Assembly (NCBI GenBank): GCA_040285745.1
Contig: JAUFOR010000002.1
Coordinates: forward strand, 248,001 to 312,000
From: Barthelona sp. PCE
Taxonomy: Eukaryota > Metamonada: BaSk clade
Length of the DNA stretch: 64,000 nt
Direction: 5' to 3'
Shown here: one piece after another, positions 55,898 to 64,000 of the stretch
Position numbering within the stretch: position 1 is the first letter of the stretch
Layout: every line of letters starts with the position of its first letter
Made by a program: the position numbers and the translations under genes
The notes under the pieces: generated by a model
What the model was told of the DNA's origin: nothing
What the model saw: only the letters and a program-made list of their open reading frames with translations
Databases searched by the model: none

Positions 55898-56956
55898 ATG
55901 CGAGACATGAGAGTGAAATTCCCGAGAGATCCTGTTTTTAGATCGACAAATGAGATTATTCAATTGGCAGACACAAATTTTGAGGAGCATCGTGAATGCT
56001 ACACGCCTCTATTATCTAGTCATTTTGAGATATCATATTCTCAGTCAAAACCAGACTTTCAATTCGATGTTAGAGCTGCAGTTGATGGATTATGGGGAAA
56101 TGGTACATGGGTACAACCTAAACCACCGTATGATCCGTTTTTGGTCCCAGAATCAGAGCTATTCCTAGATATACCATTAATTGAAAACGTTGAACCAAGT
56201 CATGAATATTATTGTTTAATGAACAAATATCCAGCTTGTCCACGTCATTTTCTTTTGTTAACCAGTGATTTTATGCCTCAATTTCTGCCCCCGAACGAGG
56301 TGGAGCTACGTATGCTTCATGCATTCACAAGACATCCTGAGTACGTTGGATTCATTAATATAGGATGTGAAAGCGGTGCTTCCCAACCTCATCGACATTT
56401 TCAATTGATCAATACGGAAGTGTTCGGTAACATTGAGCACGTACCCATAGACATGGCACTACGCACATGGGATAGAGAGTTAGTACAAGGTTCTGTTGAG
56501 AAATGCACTGAATTACAATTTTTACATTGTTTTGTAGATATTCGTGATATGTCTATTGATGATATCATAACAAACTACCACATTATGATGGATAGTGTGG
56601 GCCTTCCATCCACATGGGATGCCTATAACGAGATTATCACCCCACCAAATATTGAGCATACATGGTTGAACTACAACTTCAAGATATATAAATACGTCAA
56701 TGTTCCTAGCTATAACTTCATCATGACGGGCGAGTTTATGTTGGTTGTTCCTAGAACTAGCGCTAAATCAAGTGTTTGTCCAATGAACTCGTTACCTTTT
56801 TTAGGCTCATTTTTCACTAGAGACAGGGAACAGAACGAGGCTATGAGGTTCCGCGTTGCTTCTGAGTTGCTGGCGGAGGGCTGCCCAAAGGATCTTGATT
56901 CATATCAAGCACCGGCTATTGAGTTCAATAATGTTGAAATGGTTGCTGTGTGTTAG
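55898..56956 (+). CDS. ATP adenylyltransferase (Ap4A phosphorylase), APA1/APA2-like
   Basis: A 352-residue protein of the HIT superfamily, close to the family length (about 320-350). The core includes YYCLMNKYPACPRHFLLLT (about 102-120), and the nucleotide-binding site GCESGASQPHRHFQL (about 155-169) with the H-x-H that forms the catalytic triad. A C-terminal domain follows with SYNFIMTGEFMLVVPR (about 269-284), the second conserved block of these enzymes. They split diadenosine tetraphosphate with phosphate into ATP and ADP, and can use sulfate donors such as APS. The upstream sequence carries TTCCTTTTTC (about 55857-55866), similar to other pre-start motifs. Confidence 0.88.
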   Translation: MRDMRVKFPRDPVFRSTNEIIQLADTNFEEHRECYTPLLSSHFEISYSQSKPDFQFDVRAAVDGLWGNGTWVQPKPPYDPFLVPESELFLDIPLIENVEPSHEYYCLMNKYPACPRHFLLLTSDFMPQFLPPNEVELRMLHAFTRHPEYVGFINIGCESGASQPHRHFQLINTEVFGNIEHVPIDMALRTWDRELVQGSVEKCTELQFLHCFVDIRDMSIDDIITNYHIMMDSVGLPSTWDAYNEIITPPNIEHTWLNYNFKIYKYVNVPSYNFIMTGEFMLVVPRTSAKSSVCPMNSLPFLGSFFTRDREQNEAMRFRVASELLAEGCPKDLDSYQAPAIEFNNVEMVAVC

Positions 56957-57055
56957 TTTCAATTAATAGATCAGTAAATAAGTATGTTCTGTGATAAATA
57001 ATTGGTTTAAATGTTTGTAAATCGAGTTTTTGATTTCATCTCACAGTTTTATTTT

Positions 57056-57065
57056 TATCCTTTTC
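57056..57065 (+). promoter_or_regulatory. Candidate core promoter motif before LysRS
   Basis: TATCCTTTTC lies four bases before the start codon. It has the same form as the motif before PACRG and, inverted, before the MFS gene at 60576. Confidence 0.35.
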
Positions 57066-57068
57066 AAA

Positions 57069-58857
57069 ATGGGCAAGCCTTCACGTGAGGTTATTCAAGC
57101 TATTGAAGCTGAGTTAAAGACCACTATTCCTACCGTTGATGCTGACGGAAACGAGCTTTCTAAGAAGTATGATATTTGGTAACTTTCGACACCTAACTTT
57201 AAGGCAATTCAAGCGTATTCTCAAGGCAGCCGTTAAGGAAAGACTGAAGGAATTGGAACAAGAAACCAGTCAACCTGCTCAGAACGCTCCAGTTAAGAAG
57301 GCAAAGATCGTTGCTTCCACAACCAACATTTCCGCTGACAAGTACCTGGAGTTCAGGATGGAACAGTTGAAGACTTTGAGTGAGAAGTACTCTTTCCCAA
57401 TTTACCCTCACAAGTTCGATGTTGATATGACTGTCAACGAGTACTGTGAGAAGTATGACGCCGATTTTAAGGATGGAGAATCCAATAAGGATATCTCTGT
57501 TGCCATTACCGGTCGAGTTGTTCGTATTCGTCCTTCAAGTGCTTACCTTGTTTTCATTGTCATTGAGCAGCTCGAGCAGGAGGTTCAGATCATGTGTAAC
57601 TTTCAGAATTACCGTCTCGATAAGGAAGAGACTGAAGAAGTTCGTGAGGAACGCTTCCGTGGTTTCCTTTCAAACATTTGTCGTGGTGATATCATCGGCT
57701 TCAACGGCTTCCCTGGCCGTACCCGCCGTGGTGAACTCTCTATGTTTGCTCAGGATATTACTTTCCTTGCACCCTGTCTTCAAGTTCTTCCCGATCCTCA
57801 TATTGGAGTTCGCGATGACCAAATCCGTTTCCGTAACCGTCCTCTTGACTTCATGGTTAACGTGGAGAAGCGCAAGATCATCCGTCAACGTGCTGATGTT
57901 GTTCGTTTTATTCGCAACTTCCTTGATGATCATGATTTCATCGAGGTAGAGACTCCCGTTCTAACCAACGTTGCAGGTGGTGGTCACGCCAAGCCGTTTG
58001 TTACATTCCATCACGATCTCGGTGAAGAACTCAAGATGCGTATTGCACCCGAGATTTACTTAAAGAAGCTCGTTGTTGGTGGTTTTGATCGTGTATATGA
58101 GATGGGTAAGCAGTTCAGAAATGAGTCCATGGATGCCACACACAACCCTGAGTTCACATCATGTGAGTTTTATTGCGCCTACTGGGACTACAACGATTTG
58201 ATGGACTTCACTGAAAAGATGCTTGGTGAGTTGGCTATTCGCCTTTGTGGTTCTTATGATGTGCCATTTGGTGGTGAGATCATCTCTTTCAAGCCTCCAT
58301 TCAAGCGAATTTCGTTCATTGGTCGTTTGGAGGAAATTCTTGGTTATAACCCCCTTCATTGCGATATCCAGTTGCTTGCTGATAAGGTCGCTGAGCTCGG
58401 TATTACATGTGAACCGGCTAGAACTAAATACCTCGACAAGCTTCTTGGTCACTACGTTGAGCAACATGTCAAGGAACCCGCCTTTGTCATTGATCACCCT
58501 GCTCTCATCTCTCCTCTTGCGAAGGAGCACCGTGATGACCCCGATCTCACAGAGCGTTTCGAGCTTATTATTGCCGGCCGTGAAATTGCAAACGCTTACA
58601 CAGAACTGAACTCACCTTTCATTCAGGAAGAGCGTTTCAGAGAACAGATTGCCGCAGCTCACGATGGTGACGATGAGGCTCATCCCTTTGATGAGAGCTT
58701 TATTGAGGCTCTCACACGCGGACTTCCACCAACTGCTGGTTGGGGACTTGGTGTAGATCGTCTTATCATGCTTTTGACAGGTCAGGAGACAATCAAGGAG
58801 GTGCTTTGCTTCCCCGCCATGAAGAGAATCGACGATAAGGAAGAACAACAAGAGTAA
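57069..58857 (+). CDS. KARS1: Lysyl-tRNA synthetase, class II, spliced
   Basis: The gene is spliced, joining 57069-57166 to 57204-58857 and giving 583 residues. Exon 1 encodes MGKPSREVIQAIEAELKTT and ends ELSKK; exon 2 continues QFKRILKAAVKERLKEL, the usual charged helix of eukaryotic cytosolic LysRS. The anticodon-binding OB fold contains GRVVRIRPSSAYLVF and GDIIGFNGFPGRTRRGELS. The class II catalytic core has motif 2 (FRNESMDATHNPEFTSCEFY) and motif 3 (GWGLGVDRLIMLLTG). The enzyme charges tRNA(Lys) with lysine using ATP. Codon use is rich in C/T endings, suggesting high expression. The start was chosen because it gives the family N-terminus; the unspliced frame would begin inside intron-derived sequence. 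Confidence 0.94.
57167..57203 (+). other. Very short intron of LysRS (37 nt)
   Basis: It begins GTATGATATTT and ends ACCTAACTTTAAG. Removal joins AA and G into a Lys codon (phase 2) and restores the LysRS N-terminus. It contains an in-frame stop when read through from exon 1. CTAAC lies six bases before the final AG. Confidence 0.9.
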
Positions 58858-58869
58858 ATTTTCAAAAAT

Positions 58870-60576
58870 TTATTGTTCAGTTTCTTCTTCAGTTACAACA
58901 GCTTCTTCATCAACTACAACTTCGGACTTTTCACTAGTTTCTGAAGCGACAGACTCAGTCTTTTCTTCAACCTTATCTTCTTCTCTGTGATTCACCATTT
59001 CCTCCATTTCGGTTACGCTGGGTGTCATCTTTCTTTCTTCTTCACAGACAACGACGAGGTCTTCGTTCTGAGACTTGGTTTCGTTGGGCTTCTTTGCACA
59101 ACCGCATGCAAGAACAATAAACTGAACAATGACACCCACAAATGTTACAATGGCGGATGTGAGGAAAACGTTGTTGTATCCTTCCTTTGTGACCTTACCA
59201 GCGCTTGTATGTTGAATTGCAATTGCGTTTGACACAACAGGAGCAACACTAGATGCCAATAATCTACACATCATATTTAGTGAGAAAGCGCGTGCTGTAA
59301 TCTTCTCCTTTGTTAATCCGGTAAGTAAACGTGTGTTTTCATCAATTGCTGAGATGATGGAACTCATCAGTGAACCAACAAAGAAAGAAAAGATGATGAG
59401 CTCAATCTTGAGAGTCAATAAAGTATCAGTTGAGAGGTAAAGGGTAATATTAACACCAAACAGACCAATGATACCAATTAAAACAAGGGTGAATCCACGG
59501 AGCTTGAGGGCGATCCAAGAAGTGAGTGGCGCACCAACGGGTTGAAGTAATGAAGTAAATAGAAGGGTTGTAGCAAGGTCCCAAGTATTATCCATACCAA
59601 AACCATTGAAAGGGCTGGCTGTAGGCGAGCTGAGGAAGTAGGGAACGTTCTGCATGATTGAAAACAGTGTGTAACCAAGTGAAATACTGGTGAGACTCAG
59701 GCTAAGGTTGTATCCATCCTTCAATAAAACAACAGGGAAGATTGGATTCTCACTCTTTCGTTCAAAGATGATGAATAAAATGGTAAAGATTACGCCAACA
59801 ATAAGCGCAATAAGAGGAGTTGTTTCAAAATAACCGTCCTGATCACCAATTGTAATCCATGTAACGAGACCGGACATGCCAATCAGGAGGGTAACGATGC
59901 CAACAGCATCAATCTTATTGTTTTTGATCTTTAAACTAGGATTCTTTGGATGCATTAAGAAATAAAGAACGATAACACAGACGATCTGAATAAAACCAAC
60001 AACAACAAAACTAAGACGCCATGTGCCAAAGTACTTGGTCAATACAGCCTCAAAGATATAACCGTATGAAAGACCCCATGAGAAAGATAGGGATACAAGT
60101 GTTAAACCTGCACGTTTAAGAATACCTGAAGGAAGGTGATTGTGAATGTACGACAAGAACAGGGAAAGGGACGCAACAGATGTGCCGCTCAGGCCTCTGA
60201 AGAATAGGAAAAGACCTAGAGAATCTGTATGATTGAAACCTGCCAATAAGTTACCTGTGATAAAGATAATAGCATAGCTAAGCAGAGTAGCACGCTCTCC
60301 AAATCGGTCAGACATGGATGAAACCAAAGGATTGAAAATAAGACCGGAAAAAGTGTAGATAGTTAACATAACTGCAATTGAAGATGTACTGGCGTTAAAA
60401 TGTGAACGAATATCGTCAATGGATGGAAGGATAGAACTTTCCAGAGCCATGATTGACGATGAAAGCAAAACAAAGAGAATAACTGTGAAATATTCTTTGG
60501 GTTCATAAATGTTCAGTTTACGATTCTTGCTCAAATGATATGATTCGATTTCGTTGGCAGTAACAACACTACTCAT
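58870..60576 (-). CDS. MFS transporter, DHA2-like (14-helix drug:H+ antiporter type)
   Basis: A 568-residue protein with about 14 predicted membrane helices (about 28-490). Motif A-like SSMSDRFGERATLLSYA (about 87-103) follows helix 2. A first helix with ALESSILPSIDDI (about 43-55) matches the D1-type motif of the DHA2 group, and the central SFVVVGFIQIVCVIV helix and two extra helices in the middle fit that group. Substrates of relatives are drugs, siderophores or basic amino acids and cannot be predicted here. The last 70 residues are acidic (Glu/Val/Ser-rich). It is convergent with LysRS, with 12 bp between the stops. GAAAAGGATA (60598-60607) lies upstream on the complementary strand. Confidence 0.82.
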   Translation of the reverse strand: MSSVVTANEIESYHLSKNRKLNIYEPKEYFTVILFVLLSSSIMALESSILPSIDDIRSHFNASTSSIAVMLTIYTFSGLIFNPLVSSMSDRFGERATLLSYAIIFITGNLLAGFNHTDSLGLFLFFRGLSGTSVASLSLFLSYIHNHLPSGILKRAGLTLVSLSFSWGLSYGYIFEAVLTKYFGTWRLSFVVVGFIQIVCVIVLYFLMHPKNPSLKIKNNKIDAVGIVTLLIGMSGLVTWITIGDQDGYFETTPLIALIVGVIFTILFIIFERKSENPIFPVVLLKDGYNLSLSLTSISLGYTLFSIMQNVPYFLSSPTASPFNGFGMDNTWDLATTLLFTSLLQPVGAPLTSWIALKLRGFTLVLIGIIGLFGVNITLYLSTDTLLTLKIELIIFSFFVGSLMSSIISAIDENTRLLTGLTKEKITARAFSLNMMCRLLASSVAPVVSNAIAIQHTSAGKVTKEGYNNVFLTSAIVTFVGVIVQFIVLACGCAKKPNETKSQNEDLVVVCEEERKMTPSVTEMEEMVNHREEDKVEEKTESVASETSEKSEVVVDEEAVVTEEETEQ

Positions 60577-60597
60577 AAGTTAAGTAGATGTGGGTAT

Positions 60598-60607
60598 GAA
60601 AAGGATA
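60598..60607 (-). promoter_or_regulatory. Candidate core promoter motif before the MFS gene at 60576
   Basis: On the minus strand this reads TATCCTTTTC, identical to the motif before LysRS. It lies about 20 bp before the start codon. Confidence 0.35.
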
Positions 60608-60767
60608 GAATTTGGAAATACAAGGTTTTTTGTGTTATCTTCTGGTGTAGATAATGTACAGTTGTATGCATGTACAATAAAATCAATAATTTATTAAGCT
60701 AATTTGTTAGAGTTTTAGTTTACCGATACAAAAAATTGGGAAAAAAAGTTTATTAGAGTTTGAGAGA

Positions 60768-62229
<1,462 letters not shown>

Positions 62230-62429
62230 TGTACAAGTAAAGTTATATAAAAACCTTTGCAAGATATTCGTGAAAACTACACTTCCTACATCAGTTCACG
62301 CATCTTAAATTTGCGTTTAAAGACATAAAAACGCAACGCGGTTTCCTTTACTGTTGAAAAATAGTTGCAGGTATTTTTTCACTTTTCAATGCTCATCAAT
62401 ACAAACAACCATTTAAATAAGGTTTACTA

Positions 62430-63824
62430 TCACACGCTATTGCCATTATCATTCAAAAGAGGAGCAGAAACTTCACTTTCAGCATCACCATCCTTGGGAA
62501 GTACAATCTTACCAGATACAGCAAAATTGAACAGAGAAATTATGGCACCGATGGCGAAAAGCCACACAGTATGGGTATCGTTATATTCAAAAGGATCTTT
62601 AAACCAACCAAAAATAACTGCAATAATTGCAGAAAGAGCAGTCGAAATAAGCTGACCAATAACAATAGCAGCATTCAGGCAACCATTCCACACTCCAAGC
62701 TTCTCCTCACCATACAACTTGAGCATAGCAAAAGGAAGAGCATTCATTGCAGAGAAACAGAAACCACAAATAGCACCAATACTGAATGAGAAGATGACGA
62801 ACATTTTTTGAGAAATGAAGGAAGTTTTTTCAGGATCAAAGAAAATAACAACAATTACTAAAAGAACTTCACCTAAGAAACAACAGAAAAGAGAAATTGA
62901 ATAAAACCGTTGAGATCCAATGCTCTTTGCCATTCCTTCACTGATTAAAGAAGCGACAAGGGTACCAGCGCCAAGACCTGCAAGAACAAGTGCACCAGAG
63001 TTCCACTTGAAGAAAACAGAAGCTTTGAGTTGAAGAGGGAACATGGCAATCCAGCTCAGTAAAACTGTTAAGGCAATGATTTGAACTTGTTTAGGAGACT
63101 GTTTCATGTCCTTAACAAGGCCAATGATAAGGTTATCTTTCTTCTTGAATTCAGTAACAACTTCTGCTTCTTCATCCTTGAGAGGTTCTTCATTTCCAAC
63201 GAAAATTGTAATAAGAGCAAAAAAGGCACAAAGAACCATGCTTACTAAACAAACCATCTTACAACTGTCCAATAAGTCTCCTTTTCCATCACTTGTTGCA
63301 AGAACGTATGCGATAACGTTAACGGCAATGTTGGACACGCCAATGATACACGAACAAATGGCGTTACCCTTGATCTGAATGCTCTCATTAGCGGGAAGTA
63401 TATCACCGATAAGAGCACGAGCACAAGGCATGACGATGTTTAGACCGATGTTAAGAATAGTGAGTCCAACCAATACTGATACGGTTGCCCACGTGTAGTT
63501 ATCTGCATCCTTCAGCATGATTGAGAGGACACCAAGAAGGAAAATACCAATGACAATCATGATCGTTCCCCAAATAATAAAAGGTCGTCTTCTACCTAAT
63601 TTTGACTTGTGACGATCTGATAACGTACCAACAATGGGGTTAACAAGAAGGCCTGCGAGTTGGCCGATGGTGAAACTAACGTCAGCTTCCCAAGAAGCCC
63701 AGTTTAGAGCTTCTTCCAGTTTCATAACAAAGAGAAAGGTAAGAGCGAAGCTCAACTGGATGGAAACCTGGATACTGTTCAAACCAAACAGTTCACTTGT
63801 CGTGTGAGTCTTTTTATGGTTCAT
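62430..63824 (-). CDS. SLC45/GPH-like sugar transporter (MFS)
   Basis: A 464-residue protein with 12 predicted membrane helices. FTIGQLAGLLVNPIVGTLSDRHKSKLGRRRPFIIWG (in pieces: NPIVGTLSDR at about 63-72, then GRRRPFI) is the signature of the plant sucrose and animal SLC45 transporters of the GPH group. These carry sucrose or other glycosides with protons. Helix 4 has NIVMPCARALIGD, also typical. A cytoplasmic loop after helix 6 is acidic (EEPLKDEEAEVV). The C-terminal tail is short, with DAESEVSAP. It lies upstream of, and in the same direction as, alpha-tubulin, with 200 bp between them. No special promoter is seen, apart from CCACCCTTT about 50 bp before the start. Confidence 0.85.
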   Translation of the reverse strand: MNHKKTHTTSELFGLNSIQVSIQLSFALTFLFVMKLEEALNWASWEADVSFTIGQLAGLLVNPIVGTLSDRHKSKLGRRRPFIIWGTIMIVIGIFLLGVLSIMLKDADNYTWATVSVLVGLTILNIGLNIVMPCARALIGDILPANESIQIKGNAICSCIIGVSNIAVNVIAYVLATSDGKGDLLDSCKMVCLVSMVLCAFFALITIFVGNEEPLKDEEAEVVTEFKKKDNLIIGLVKDMKQSPKQVQIIALTVLLSWIAMFPLQLKASVFFKWNSGALVLAGLGAGTLVASLISEGMAKSIGSQRFYSISLFCCFLGEVLLVIVVIFFDPEKTSFISQKMFVIFSFSIGAICGFCFSAMNALPFAMLKLYGEEKLGVWNGCLNAAIVIGQLISTALSAIIAVIFGWFKDPFEYNDTHTVWLFAIGAIISLFNFAVSGKIVLPKDGDAESEVSAPLLNDNGNSV

Positions 63825-64000
63825 TATGAGAATTTAAATATACCTAAACAAGAAACGTTAAAAATTTTTTAAAGGGTGGGGTTGGTTTTGAGGTGTGAAA
63901 AGCCCAGTCAAAAATAAACTGAAAGCAAGATTGTTAAGGGATAGAAATCACAAACAATCGATATCATTCTCAAAATTCTGTGTAAATCCAACTACGGTTT

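Overview
The window comes from the nuclear genome of a flagellated, unicellular eukaryote. Nuclear-type genes are packed head to tail (MCM4, an Elg1/ATAD5-like clamp loader, a DXO/RAI1-type nuclease, RLP24, alpha-tubulin, cytosolic LysRS), as are cilium or basal-body genes (a dynein heavy chain relative, HYLS1, PACRG, p28/DNALI1, alpha-tubulin). The DNA is AT-rich, intergenic gaps are mostly under 300 bp, and all three standard stop codons are used. I could find introns in only three genes (37, 103 and 119 nt, all near the 5' end). I cannot name the lineage; a compact, intron-poor protist (for example a metamonad-like flagellate) would fit, but this is inference.

Layout. 1-10.4 kb: the 5' part of a membrane-bound class III nucleotide cyclase running off the left edge, a hAT-like DNA transposon with 131-bp inverted repeats and an 8-bp target duplication, a class IV aminotransferase-like gene, an Elg1/ATAD5-like ATPase, a coiled-coil protein fused to a bacterial-type YqeC domain, and a TEX264-like membrane protein. 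10.7-22.2 kb: a large helical (possibly exportin-like) protein, a second hAT-like element inserted just upstream of MCM4, MCM4, a SET-domain protein, an XPR1/PHO1-like SPX-EXS protein and a DXO/RAI1-like nuclease. 22.3-35.8 kb: one uninterrupted 4492-codon gene that I read as a dynein heavy chain without any Walker A motif and with a strongly shortened stalk. 35.8-48.5 kb: an ABCD-type half transporter, two members of an unrecognised paralogous family (one apparently lacking an ATG), HYLS1, a small acidic protein, RLP24, PACRG, an unknown gene and an OFA-like MFS transporter with an acidic repeat tail. 49-64 kb: a tandem pair of unknown paralogues with different front halves but a 424-bp nearly identical 3' end, a highly charged coiled-coil protein, p28/DNALI1, Ap4A phosphorylase, LysRS, a DHA2-like MFS transporter, alpha-tubulin and an SLC45/GPH-like transporter.

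How the genes relate. At least five genes serve the flagellum or basal body but are scattered, not in an operon. The most unusual items are the apparently non-motor dynein heavy chain, the YqeC fusion, the alpha-tubulin with Gln at position 40, the gene whose start codon appears to be ATA, the tandem genes with a shared 3' end, and the two hAT-like elements with intact target duplications. No rRNA, tRNA or CRISPR array was recognised.
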